Assembly: GCA_015228975.1 (NCBI GenBank)
Contig: JADGCN010000024.1
Span: forward strand, 1 to 33,417
Origin: Magnetococcales bacterium
GTDB lineage: Bacteria > Pseudomonadota > Magnetococcia > Magnetococcales > UBA8363
Length of the DNA stretch: 33,417 nucleotides
Direction: 5' to 3'
Below the pieces are notes generated by a model, which ran no database searches, was not told where the DNA came from, and was given only the letters and a program-made list of their open reading frames with translations. A program made the position numbers and the translations under genes. Position 1 is the first letter of the stretch. Every line of letters starts with the position of its first letter. Positions 19,299 through 28,373 of the stretch are shown here, one piece after another.

Positions 19299-19843
19299 AT
19301 CTGATTTTGATTGGCATGCGGGGCGCGGGCAAGTCCAATATTTCCCGTAGGCTTTCCGTTCTGACCAAGCGCCCGGTGATGTCCACCGACAGCTTGATAT
19401 CCTACGAAAGCCAAGGTTTGCCGATTGCCGCCATACTCGCAAAAATGGGGGGTGATTGGCGGGCTTTCAGGGATTTGGAAGCGCAAATCGTAAACAAGGT
19501 GGCCGCCATGGACGAGATCATCATCGATACGGGTGGTGGGGTGATTTGCGATTTGGATGCAGAGGGGCGCGAGATCTACAGCTACCGCAAGATGGATGCC
19601 TTGAAAAAAAACGGTCGCGTCATCTGGCTCGAAGGGGATATCGTCCGTTTGGCCGCCAAAGCGGCAGCGGACACCCGACGCCCGGCGTTGAGTAACACCG
19701 AAAGCGAAGAATCCATCATGCGTCGGCGTCTGCCCTTTTATCGGCAGGCCGCCGACCGGGTCGTGAATATCGAGGGATTCCGTCGTGATATTTTAGCCAT
19801 GCACATCCGTCAATTGGCCGATTTTTGGCCTGTCAACCGGTGA
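19295..19843 (+). CDS. Shikimate-kinase-like P-loop kinase
   Basis: A 182-aa P-loop kinase resembling AroK, which phosphorylates shikimate in aromatic amino-acid synthesis. Seen motifs are Walker A GMRGAGKS (7-14), substrate-binding D32, R59 in the AFRDLE motif, the GGG triplet at 80-82 (DTGGGV), a lid arginine in the ADTRRPAL segment and a C-terminal R-rich RRRLPFYRQAADR helix. The GTG start at 19295 was chosen because a run of seven G lies about five bases upstream and the frame then starts right at the first beta strand. The usual partner aroB is not next to it; instead a small membrane gene overlaps upstream. It may be the true shikimate kinase or a related kinase with another substrate. 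Confidence 0.8.
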   Translation: MNLILIGMRGAGKSNISRRLSVLTKRPVMSTDSLISYESQGLPIAAILAKMGGDWRAFRDLEAQIVNKVAAMDEIIIDTGGGVICDLDAEGREIYSYRKMDALKKNGRVIWLEGDIVRLAAKAAADTRRPALSNTESEESIMRRRLPFYRQAADRVVNIEGFRRDILAMHIRQLADFWPVNR

Positions 19844-19909
19844 GCCGGTCGTTCTGGTTGGCACCCCATTGGGTTGCATTGTGGCGTGAATATATCGTAA
19901 CTGTTTTTA

Positions 19910-21187
19910 TTACTGGAAAACTTCTGGTTTCGGCATGAATTGCGCCGGATCGACTTTCCATTTGTCGTTTGGTTCGGTGCGCACGATGCGAAAGCCTTTG
20001 GTGGCGTTGCCGCTATAGTCCATCAGGTTTATTTCTTTAGGCTTTAATTTTTTGCCGGCCTTGGCGTCTATGATCACCTTGATGACGGGATGCAGCAGGC
20101 TTTCCGCATTGGAACGAATGACAATCCCCACCAGGTCATTTTCCAAGCGAACCAATGTTCCGATGGGGTAGATGCCAACGCATTGGACAAATCGTTGATA
20201 CAATTGTGGATTGAAATGATTTTTTGACCAATCCAGCATACGTTTGAGGGCAACATGGGGGGGGTTGCCTTTGTGATACACACGATCCGAAGTAATGGCA
20301 TCATAAACATCGACAATCGCTGCCATTTGGCCAAATTCATCGATGGCATCGCCTTTGAGTCCATTGGGGTAACCGGTGCCATCGAAGCGTTCGTGGTGTT
20401 GCCCAGCGACAAAGATGCTGATTTCCGAGATGCCATGTGTTTGCTCAAGGATTTCACGACTGAAGGTGACGTGTTGTTTCATGAGGAGAAATTCTTCATC
20501 AGTCAGTTTACCAGCCTTGTTGAGGACGTTTTCCGGTGTTTTCATTTTGCCAATGTCGTGAAGCATGCCACCAACACCCACTTTGATGATGGTTTCTTCG
20601 GGCATTTCCATGGCGCGGCAGAAAGACATGAGGAACACGCCCACATTGACCGAATGCATGAAGGTATATTCATCACGTTTTTTGATCAGGCTTAAGCTTA
20701 AAATGGCATCGGGATTGCGGAACATCGACTCTGCCATGCCGAGGACGGCATCTTGAACCGGTTCCAAGGTGACTTGTTTGCCGAGGCGGGCATCGGCCAG
20801 TACATCCCCGACAATCCTGCGGGCGTGTGATTTCACTTCGGCAGCCCCTGAGAGTTCTTCCTCAAAGGGTATGGGCGATGCCCCTTTAAGAGCCAACTCT
20901 TCATCGTCCCCAAGCTCTTGGAGTTGTTCCGCCAGGGCTTGTTCGACATCCTTGAGAGGCGTGCCCTCAGCCTCTTCCCCTTTGGCAACGTCAATATAGA
21001 TTTCTTTGATTCCACTGGACAAAATCGCTTGAATTTCCGCTTCGGTAGTGACGCGTTGCGGCCCTTGAAAGGCTCTTGGATTGTTATCATGCGAGCCTGG
21101 ATCCTGCCAATCCTGATTAAAATCAGTAATATACATGCCAGGTTTCAGGTCAGTGGCCTTAATTTTCTTAATTGTTTCCCGAGCCAT
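19910..21187 (-). CDS. HD-GYP c-di-GMP phosphodiesterase with DUF3391 domain
   Basis: A 425-aa cytoplasmic protein. The N-terminal DUF3391 domain (about 3-105) begins IKKIKATDLKPGMYI. The HD-GYP domain (about 165-320) has the HD pair H210-D211 (MLHDIGKMK) and an intact HHERFDGTGYP (264-274), so c-di-GMP hydrolysis is expected. A C-terminal segment of about 90 residues is shared with the HD-GYP paralog at 3367-4431. ATG 21187 is preferred because GAGG lies about 9 bases upstream; ATG at 21196 or 21202 would add three or five residues, and an open frame continues to 21400 without domain support. It converges with the shikimate-kinase-like gene and is divergent from the CHAT-protein gene. Confidence 0.93.
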   Translation of the reverse strand: MARETIKKIKATDLKPGMYITDFNQDWQDPGSHDNNPRAFQGPQRVTTEAEIQAILSSGIKEIYIDVAKGEEAEGTPLKDVEQALAEQLQELGDDEELALKGASPIPFEEELSGAAEVKSHARRIVGDVLADARLGKQVTLEPVQDAVLGMAESMFRNPDAILSLSLIKKRDEYTFMHSVNVGVFLMSFCRAMEMPEETIIKVGVGGMLHDIGKMKTPENVLNKAGKLTDEEFLLMKQHVTFSREILEQTHGISEISIFVAGQHHERFDGTGYPNGLKGDAIDEFGQMAAIVDVYDAITSDRVYHKGNPPHVALKRMLDWSKNHFNPQLYQRFVQCVGIYPIGTLVRLENDLVGIVIRSNAESLLHPVIKVIIDAKAGKKLKPKEINLMDYSGNATKGFRIVRTEPNDKWKVDPAQFMPKPEVFQ

Positions 21188-21202
21188 TGCAGACATCCTC
21201 AT

Positions 21203-21555
21203 GCATCCGAACTTTTGGTCATGTGCAACCTTTGAAAAATCAGTCCCCTGATGTTTACACCCGTTCATGTTACCATGGTTGCGATGGGGTTGGAATAGCC
21301 ATATTCGGTAAATACCCTGCCAGGATTGCAATGGCTCTCGGGGTACGTTCCTTGGCAATCGGGTACGGGAGTTGTCCTGTTTCGTTACCAGGGGTGACAT
21401 GGCAAGAATTATTTGTCACGCTAGGTTATTTTCTTTGTGCAAAGGCACTTAATTGTATGTGATGAGCAGATTTTAATTGACTTTCAAGTAATAATTCGTT
21501 GTGATGGTATCGGTGTCAGCTCCCGGAAGAGCTGTGAAAAGTACGCTTTTGTTCC
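21203..21555. other. Divergent intergenic region between HD-GYP and CHAT genes
   Basis: This stretch separates two outward-reading genes and must hold both promoters. I can point to one candidate for the rightward gene (21477-21505) and a small hairpin AGCTC-CCGGAA-GAGCT at 21518-21533. No coding sequence is convincing here. Confidence 0.5.
21477..21505 (+). promoter_or_regulatory. Candidate promoter of the CHAT-TPR gene
   Basis: TTGACT (21477-21482) and TGTGAT (21500-21505) are 17 bases apart. The -35 matches five of six consensus bases and the -10 four of six. It lies about 50 bases before the first possible ATG of the downstream gene. Confidence 0.45.
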
Positions 21556-24500
21556 ATGCCGTCTACTGCAAACTTGTTGATATCCATGATAACATCCTCT
21601 AAAAATATCACTTTTCATTTTTTGGCTTTGGTGTTGGCGACCATGCTGGTGCTTGGTGCCGACCAAAACCGGGCTTTTGCAGCGCCTGATCCCGGGGCGA
21701 ACGTGCCAAAGGGAACTGAAGATGTCCGCAAAGATGCCGAAGTGGGCAATGCCCAGGATAAAAAGGGGGAGGCACCAGCTCAACCTGCGCAACCAGCTTC
21801 CGCCAACTCGCCGGTGGCACAACTCTCAGCCAAATTGAACGAGGCCATTGACCTGCAAAATCAGGGTCTTTACGAAAAGGCGCATCCCCTTATCAAAGGT
21901 TTGTGCGCTGATTTTTTGAAAGAGGCCGGTGAAAAAAATCCAGAAACCGGATGGTGCTTCAATCGTCTGGCAGTCTTGGAAGGGGCCATGGGCCAGTACG
22001 ATGATGCCGAATCCTCCTTTAAACAAGCCTTGGGATTGCAAAAAGGGGCCCTGCCGGAAAATCATGCTGACATTTTGTCCACCTTGGTTGATCAGGGGGA
22101 ACTGCTTCGGCTGCGCGGGCGCCTCAAAGAGGCTCAGGCCCAATTGGAAGATGTGTTGGACAAGTGTAAAGCCGATGATTTGGCCGAAGTGCGGATGAAT
22201 GCGAAGTCCAATTTGGCCAAGGTCCACGAAGATTTGGGTCATTTTGAGGATGCGATTAAGTTAACTCGTGAGATATTGGACCATGAGATCAAGACGCTGG
22301 GCAGTGACCACCCGAATCCTTTGACCACTCTGAACAATTTGGCGGGACTTAATCGGCGTCAGGGGAATTTTGCCGAAGCGGAAAAAAATTATCGTCAGGC
22401 TTTGTCAGGTTTCCAGAAGGCCTTGGGCCCCGAACACCCGGCTACCATTGCCCTGATGAACAATCTGGCGATGACCATGGAAGATGAAGGGCTCTATGAT
22501 CAGGCCGAACCTTTGTTTCGCCAGTCGTGGCAGCTTGCGGAGAAGGTGTTGGGCAAAGATCATCCCACAACTTTGACCAACAGGAACAACCTGGCCATGC
22601 TTTATGAAAGTCAGGGGCTTTTTGACAAGGCAGAGGCGCAATACAACAGCACCATCCCCCTCGCCGAAGCCAAGTTGGGTCCGACCCATCCCGACACGAT
22701 TGCCATGGTGAACAATTTGGCGTTTTTGCGCTTGTTGAAAGAGGACCATAAGTTGGCTGTGGAGGGATTTCAGCGTGTGTTGTCGGTGTGGCAGGGTGAG
22801 TTGGGGGAGAAACATCAAAAAACATTGAAGGCTATGAACAACTTGGCGCGGGCAGAGCATAAGGCGGGCCAGTTGAAGGAAGCGGAAGCCTTGTTATTAC
22901 GTACCTTGAGCCTGCGTAAAGAGGCTCTGGGGCCCAAACATCCCGATGCCCTGCGTTCCATGCTGGATCTGGGTATGCTGTATCGTTCCCAGAAAAAAAA
23001 CAAAGAAGCCCTGGAATTGTTGAAATCCGCCCTGGCCCTGGATGAGGAGGTTCTTGGCAAGCAACATCCTTATACGTTCGAGACCCTCAATGCCCTGGCG
23101 CAAACCATGGAGGAATCATCCGACCTTCAGGGTGCGTATAAATTGCGCCATGAAGGTTTTGATCGGCGCACCACCTTCCTGAATCGCATGTTGTGGGTGG
23201 CGGATGAAAATGCTCGCGAGGGTTATATACGCCTGCATTCCCCGGAATTGAACAATTTCCTGTCGCTGATAACGCATCTCTCCCCCGAAGTGGCGGGTAG
23301 GGAAGCCATTGATGTCAGTCTGCAACGCAAAGGATTGTTGCTGAAAATCACCTCGGAAATCCAGCAGGTGAGCCAGATCGCGAAAGATCCGAAATTGGCC
23401 GAGCTGACGCAACAATTGACCGCGGCGCGCAAGGAATTGGCGGCGATGACGCTTTCCGGACCCAGTGCCGATTCGCCCAACAGCTATCTTGAAACAATCC
23501 ATCGCCTGGAAGGCAAGGTGAACGATATCGAACGACTCCTCGGGCAGGCGAGTTTGCGGTATCGGTATACGACCTTGCTCTATGATACAGACCAGGTGGC
23601 GGCCAATTTGCCTGCGGGGTCGGGTTTGGTTGATTTCCTGGTATTTAACCAGGAGGGTAAGTCAAGGTTGATGGCCAGCACCATGGTCATTAAAGATGGT
23701 AAGCCTCAATTTAACCTCGTCGTTTATCCAAGTCTTGAGGATGTGCAGAAGGCCGTGCTGGACTATCGGGCCAAAATTCAGGATGAGGAGGCCGATTCCC
23801 AGGATGTTAAAGAGTTTGGCCAGAAGGTTTATGATTTGGTTTGGAAACCTGTGGCGGCTTCCCTGGGGGATCGGGAGGACATTTACCTCGTTCCCGATGG
23901 AATCCTCAATATTTTGCCTTTCAATGCCTTGGTGGACGCGGATAAAAAATTTCTTATCCAGAAGGTTAAATTACATATCCTGACGTCCAGTCGTGATATC
24001 CTGCCCTCTGCAATCCCGCCAGCTACCGGGGAGATGATGGTTGTAGCCGGTCCCGATTACAACTCAACGAAAGTTGCCGGCGAGGTGCAGTTGGAACAGG
24101 TGAGTCAAAGGCGCGCCGCTGCGGTGATGCAGGGTATTCGCGGTGCCGGGAGTGGTATGCGAGGGCTGCATTTCGATCCATTACCCGGGGCCGAAAAGGA
24201 AGGCCGGCTCATTATCGATCAAGCCAAGGAAAAAGGGCAAAAAAATCAGTTCTTTGTCCAAAACGATGCCCAGGAGAAGCTGGTTCAGGGGTTGTCGGTA
24301 CCCCCGCGTATGATCCACATCGCGACCCATGGCTTTTTTCTCAAGCCTGATGATAGCTTGAGGAAAAGGTTGCTGAAGTTGCAACGGGGTGCCGAAGGCC
24401 AACTGCCCCCTCCAGGCGATAATCCGTTGTTGCGTTCCGGGTTGGCGTTTGCGGGGATCAACGCCAATGCACCGTATCTCGGAGAACTCGATACGGTCAA

Positions 24501-24843
24501 CGATGGCGTGCTAACGGCACTGGAAGTGTTGGGATTGAACCTTGCGGGTACTGAGTTGGCGATCCTCAGCGCCTGCGAGACGGGACTGGGTGAGATTCAT
24601 GAAGGTGAAGGGGTCTATGGTCTCAGACGTGCGTTCATGGAAACCGGCGTCCGTTCGCTTATCGCTTCCCTCTGGGAGGTGAGCGATGCGGGTACCCAAA
24701 ACCTAATGACCAAATTTTATGGTCGCTTGATGTCGGGCAAGACCGTGCATGAGGCGATGCGGGAATCACAACTGGAAATGATCAGCAGTGCTGAATGGAG
24801 CAATCCATACATCTGGTCAGCCTTTATGCTGATAGGAAAATAA
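21556..24843 (+). CDS. Exported TPR-CHAT domain protein (caspase-like peptidase fold)
   Basis: A 1095-aa protein. A signal peptide covers the first ~42 residues, with hydrophobic core FLALVLATMLVLG and a likely cut in RAFA-APDP, so the protein should be periplasmic or outer-envelope facing. About ten kinesin-light-chain-like TPR repeats of ~42 residues follow (about 85-540; recurring LGxxHPxT and NNLA). Then comes a helical linker and a C-terminal CHAT domain (about 770-1095). The dyad of the caspase-like fold is present: H925 in IHIATHGFF and C1007 in LSACETGLG, so proteolytic activity is possible. TPRs probably bind a partner or substrate. The start may instead be ATG 21586, which leaves the signal peptide intact; neither start has a clear ribosome site. 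The FecR-domain gene follows after 209 bases. Confidence 0.9.
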   Translation: MPSTANLLISMITSSKNITFHFLALVLATMLVLGADQNRAFAAPDPGANVPKGTEDVRKDAEVGNAQDKKGEAPAQPAQPASANSPVAQLSAKLNEAIDLQNQGLYEKAHPLIKGLCADFLKEAGEKNPETGWCFNRLAVLEGAMGQYDDAESSFKQALGLQKGALPENHADILSTLVDQGELLRLRGRLKEAQAQLEDVLDKCKADDLAEVRMNAKSNLAKVHEDLGHFEDAIKLTREILDHEIKTLGSDHPNPLTTLNNLAGLNRRQGNFAEAEKNYRQALSGFQKALGPEHPATIALMNNLAMTMEDEGLYDQAEPLFRQSWQLAEKVLGKDHPTTLTNRNNLAMLYESQGLFDKAEAQYNSTIPLAEAKLGPTHPDTIAMVNNLAFLRLLKEDHKLAVEGFQRVLSVWQGELGEKHQKTLKAMNNLARAEHKAGQLKEAEALLLRTLSLRKEALGPKHPDALRSMLDLGMLYRSQKKNKEALELLKSALALDEEVLGKQHPYTFETLNALAQTMEESSDLQGAYKLRHEGFDRRTTFLNRMLWVADENAREGYIRLHSPELNNFLSLITHLSPEVAGREAIDVSLQRKGLLLKITSEIQQVSQIAKDPKLAELTQQLTAARKELAAMTLSGPSADSPNSYLETIHRLEGKVNDIERLLGQASLRYRYTTLLYDTDQVAANLPAGSGLVDFLVFNQEGKSRLMASTMVIKDGKPQFNLVVYPSLEDVQKAVLDYRAKIQDEEADSQDVKEFGQKVYDLVWKPVAASLGDREDIYLVPDGILNILPFNALVDADKKFLIQKVKLHILTSSRDILPSAIPPATGEMMVVAGPDYNSTKVAGEVQLEQVSQRRAAAVMQGIRGAGSGMRGLHFDPLPGAEKEGRLIIDQAKEKGQKNQFFVQNDAQEKLVQGLSVPPRMIHIATHGFFLKPDDSLRKRLLKLQRGAEGQLPPPGDNPLLRSGLAFAGINANAPYLGELDTVNDGVLTALEVLGLNLAGTELAILSACETGLGEIHEGEGVYGLRRAFMETGVRSLIASLWEVSDAGTQNLMTKFYGRLMSGKTVHEAMRESQLEMISSAEWSNPYIWSAFMLIGK

Positions 24844-25052
24844 AAAATAAATTTCTTTCGATAAACTATGAACCAAAAAGTCAGCCAGGGTACTTATCTG
24901 TACCAGGGCGCTGTTCCGCCAACGTTCAATGGAGAAGGGAGATTGGATTATATCCCTGGAATTTGCCGGTTGACCTGAAAAGTACCATAATTGGGCTCTT
25001 ATGCCTGGACGGCATTTTGCGCAGCAACTACCATCACAAAGGGAGAAGGATT

Positions 25053-25994
25053 ATGAAACCGCATTGGATCAAGTTCAATTTCCTGCTGATGGCCATGTTT
25101 GTCTTAGGACTGGCCAGTCAGGCTTTGGCACTTGCCCCACCCGTAGCCATGCTGACCCAGGTGAAGGGGACTGTCGAAGTTTTTAAGGATAAAGAATGGA
25201 AGAAGGTGACCGCGAATAAGTTCATTTTTGACGGAACCAAGGTTCGCACGGGTGCGGATGGTGCTGCGACCATCATTAACCAAGCCAACAGCACCAGTCA
25301 GAACATGGCTGCAAATACCGAGTTGGAGATAACCGCGGCTGCCGTCAAGGTCGTTTCTGGTACCCTTTCCGAGCCGCAGAAGGCGGGTGGTGACGTCCTT
25401 TCCAGTATGAACCAACGCTTTGAAGAAGCACAGCGTTATACAACAGTGCGCCGTAGCGTGGACAAGAAAGAAAATGACCAAAAGCTGGCAACGATCCGTG
25501 AGGTCACCCTTTCGGAACAGCATCCCGACATGGTTTGGTCCAACGTCGGGCCTGAATTCTCCTATCGCCTGATCATCGATGACAAATCCATCGATGTACC
25601 GGCAACCAAGGACGAGATGGTCCGTTTCAAAGTCACCGGGTTGACCCCTGGATCGCATAAATATCGGGTCGACGTGATCAAGGATGGTGCCTCGGTTTTC
25701 TCCCCCAATGGCGATCGGACCATGGTTTGGCTGGGTGGTGCGGCATTGGAAGAGTTCAACAAAAAACTTGCTGAGATTAAAGGTTCGACCCCCGGAGACG
25801 ACTTTCTGGTTGCCAATTTCCTGGACGAGAAAGGTTTGACCGTCGCCGCCATGGACATGTATCGGAAATATTTCAAGGCCAATCCCGGCGATATCGACAT
25901 GTTTCCGCTGTTGATCAAAACCTATCACGATTTGAAATTGAATGAGCTGAAAAAAGAAGCGGCTCTGGAATACAATAAAATCATGGGAAACTAA
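25053..25994 (+). CDS. Exported FecR-domain protein
   Basis: A 313-aa protein with a signal peptide (about 1-27, cut near SQALA-LAPP). A FecR-like domain (about 30-110) includes LTQVKGTVEVF and DGTKVRTGADGAATI. A beta-sandwich-like segment (about 165-225, with FSYRLIID and LTPGSHKYRVDVI) comes next, and the C-terminus (about 245-313) looks TPR-like (AMDMYRKYFKANPGD). FecR domains in the periplasm usually transmit or bind signals at the envelope; here there is no adjacent sigma factor or TonB receptor, so classical iron-dicitrate-type signalling is unlikely. GGGAGAAGGA precedes the ATG by a few bases, fixing the start. It ends just before a strong terminator and probably shares a transcript with the CHAT gene. 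Confidence 0.85.
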   Translation: MKPHWIKFNFLLMAMFVLGLASQALALAPPVAMLTQVKGTVEVFKDKEWKKVTANKFIFDGTKVRTGADGAATIINQANSTSQNMAANTELEITAAAVKVVSGTLSEPQKAGGDVLSSMNQRFEEAQRYTTVRRSVDKKENDQKLATIREVTLSEQHPDMVWSNVGPEFSYRLIIDDKSIDVPATKDEMVRFKVTGLTPGSHKYRVDVIKDGASVFSPNGDRTMVWLGGAALEEFNKKLAEIKGSTPGDDFLVANFLDEKGLTVAAMDMYRKYFKANPGDIDMFPLLIKTYHDLKLNELKKEAALEYNKIMGN

Positions 25995-26017
25995 AATCAG
26001 CGATGGACTGAAATCCG

Positions 26018-26050
26018 GGCGTGGGGGGTCTCCCTCCACGCCTTTTTTTT
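26018..26050 (+). terminator. Strong rho-independent terminator after the FecR gene
   Basis: A 25-base hairpin at 26018-26042 pairs GGCGTGGGGGG with CCCTCCACGCC over 11 positions (one G-T wobble) with a three-base TCT loop. Eight T follow at 26043-26050. It lies 24 bases after the FecR-gene stop and should separate that transcript from the cyclase gene. Confidence 0.92.
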
Positions 26051-26198
26051 AGGGTAACGAACACTTTTACGTCTGATTTGTTGTCTTAAGAGTGGTATTT
26101 CAGGCAAATTTCCATTGCGGGTTGGTGGTAATGCGTTCACAATGACCCTTATTTCGGGTCGAATCATGTGTTCATTTTTTGGGGAGAATCGTTGGGTC

Positions 26199-28268
26199 AT
26201 GAACAAGATCCTGCAACGTTACGACATTCTGGCAACTATTTTGTTTTTTGTTCTGGTGGTGCCTTCAGAATATTTTGAGATTTTTTCACTCCTTGAAGAG
26301 CAGACCGTCTCGTTTCGCCATATCTTGCGGCAAAATTATGGTGATCCTCAGACAATGAGCTTTCCCAAGGATAAAATTGTATTGATCAATACCGATGAGG
26401 CTTTCTTCAAAGAATATAAGAGTTTTCCGCTACGGCGCACGGATATTGGAAAAATTGCCGAAAATCTTAAGACATTGGGAGCGCGGGTGGTCGCAATCGA
26501 CCTTCTGATGGATTTTCCCAGTTCCTACAACGAAGATCAACCAACCGCCGAATCCTTCAAGAAAGCTGCTCCGGTCTTGTTGGTGTCCCAAGCTGACATC
26601 CGCAAAGGTAAATTTGAGCGACTCAACCCGCCTACCCGGGAATTGGCTGCGGTAACCCAAAATGGTTACACCAATATAGGCTCGCAAAGCAGTGTTGTAA
26701 CCTCTTTGTCCCGATTGAAGATTTTTCCTGAAATTGCTGAAAAGGCAAAAGCTTGGCCTTATGCCATCAAAGCACTGTCGATCTATTTTGGAGTCGAGCC
26801 CGAATTGGCACCGGGTGTCATAAAGTTTGGGCCCAATCTGGCAGTGCCCTTGGACCAATTCAACAATATTTACATCGACTTTCCCACGCTTCCCCCCGGC
26901 AGCCGGAACTTGAGTCAGACCGCCGGTTTCTCTGCCTTGGATTACCTGAATATCGCAGGCAAAAGTGAAGAAGATCTGTATGAATTGAGCTATCCGATCA
27001 AAGACCGGATCGTGCTATTGGGTGACACCTCAGAAGTGTCGCACGACTGGTTTGACACCCCTGTGGGGACGGTCTACGGGGTGGAAATCATTGCCGATGT
27101 CATTCAGACCATTTTGAAGGGAGGGACATTGAAGCCAGCTTCCGTACCTCAGGAAGCATCGGCGGCTTTTCTGTTAATGATGGGTATGATGGTGCTGGGT
27201 ATTATCAAACATCCTACCTTGAGAGTTCTGGTTGCCCTCCTGGGGATCGGTTTGTGGGTTGGGATCATCACCGTGATCTACGTCAAGCATGGATTGGTTT
27301 TCTCCATGTCCTATGCCCTGCTGGCAGCCATTCTCAGCTTCATGGTCATCAATATGCGGTATTATCTCCAGGAGATGAGCCAGAAAAAAATGATCAAGGG
27401 GGCGTTTGGGCAATACCTCTCTCCCCATGTGGTGGATATCCTGGTCAAAGATCCCAGCAAACTGAGCCTGGGTGGTGAAGAGCGTGTGATGACCGCCTTC
27501 TTTTCCGATGTGGCGGGATTTTCCACGATTTCGGAAAAATTGACACCCTCGGAATTGGTGTTGCTCCTTAATGAATACTTGACCGCCATGTGCGAAATCA
27601 TCGCCAAGTATGATGGAACGGTGGACAAGTTTGAAGGTGATGCCATTATTGCCTTCTGGGGGGCACCGCTGGATCAGCCCAACCATGCAACGATGTGCTG
27701 TCATGCCTCTGTCGAAATGCAGCAATTCATGCATCAGATGCGGGAACGGTTGGCCAAGGAGGGGAGGGCACCCTTGCGCGTACGCATGGGTATCAACTCC
27801 GGGCCCATGGTGGTGGGCAACATGGGATCGAAACAGCGTATGGATTACACCATCATGGGTGATGCGGTGAATCTGGCGGCGCGCTTGGAAGGGGCTAACA
27901 AATTCTATGCATCTGACACCATGATCTCGGATGCGACTTATCAGTTGGCCAAAAACGATATCGATTGTCGGGTGTTGGATACGGTACGCGTCATTGGTAA
28001 AAAAGAGCCGGTCACCATTTATCAATTGTTGGGCAAAAAAGGTGAGGTCACCGGCAAACTTGCTGATCTATTGCAACATTATAACACTGGCTTGGAGCGT
28101 TATCGGGCGCGGGACTACCATCAAGCCATAGAACATTTTGAAAAGGCGCTCGCCATCATTCCTGAGGATGGACCATCAAAGACCTATGTGGAACGTTGCA
28201 GGGAATACCTGGAAAATCCCCCTGCAGCAGACTGGGATGGGGTGTTTGTCTTCACCTCAAAGGGATAG
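26199..28268 (+). CDS. CHASE2-domain class III adenylate cyclase
   Basis: A 689-aa membrane protein. After one N-terminal membrane helix (about 11-27) comes a periplasmic CHASE2 sensor domain (about 35-315). Two or three membrane helices (about 320-385) lead to a cytoplasmic class III cyclase domain (about 427-607). Metal-binding D437 (FFSDVAGF) and D481 (KFEGDAIIAFWG), K477, and D549 (MDYTIMGDAVN) are present; the K/D pair favours ATP over GTP as substrate. The C-terminal ~75 residues form a TPR-like pair of helices ending in a DWDGV motif, common in CHASE2 cyclases. I chose ATG 26199 because the N-terminal helix follows at once and GGGGAGA lies upstream; the frame is open from 26115. It probably makes cAMP in response to an envelope signal. 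Confidence 0.9.
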   Translation: MNKILQRYDILATILFFVLVVPSEYFEIFSLLEEQTVSFRHILRQNYGDPQTMSFPKDKIVLINTDEAFFKEYKSFPLRRTDIGKIAENLKTLGARVVAIDLLMDFPSSYNEDQPTAESFKKAAPVLLVSQADIRKGKFERLNPPTRELAAVTQNGYTNIGSQSSVVTSLSRLKIFPEIAEKAKAWPYAIKALSIYFGVEPELAPGVIKFGPNLAVPLDQFNNIYIDFPTLPPGSRNLSQTAGFSALDYLNIAGKSEEDLYELSYPIKDRIVLLGDTSEVSHDWFDTPVGTVYGVEIIADVIQTILKGGTLKPASVPQEASAAFLLMMGMMVLGIIKHPTLRVLVALLGIGLWVGIITVIYVKHGLVFSMSYALLAAILSFMVINMRYYLQEMSQKKMIKGAFGQYLSPHVVDILVKDPSKLSLGGEERVMTAFFSDVAGFSTISEKLTPSELVLLLNEYLTAMCEIIAKYDGTVDKFEGDAIIAFWGAPLDQPNHATMCCHASVEMQQFMHQMRERLAKEGRAPLRVRMGINSGPMVVGNMGSKQRMDYTIMGDAVNLAARLEGANKFYASDTMISDATYQLAKNDIDCRVLDTVRVIGKKEPVTIYQLLGKKGEVTGKLADLLQHYNTGLERYRARDYHQAIEHFEKALAIIPEDGPSKTYVERCREYLENPPAADWDGVFVFTSKG

Positions 28269-28373
28269 AGGGACGTATTCCACGTTAGATTCATTCAAAT
28301 GAGTAGCATGTCTGGACGTTAAAGGACCTTCGGACCATTCCGCGGTTTGCCGTTCTGACAGGAGATGTTGCCA

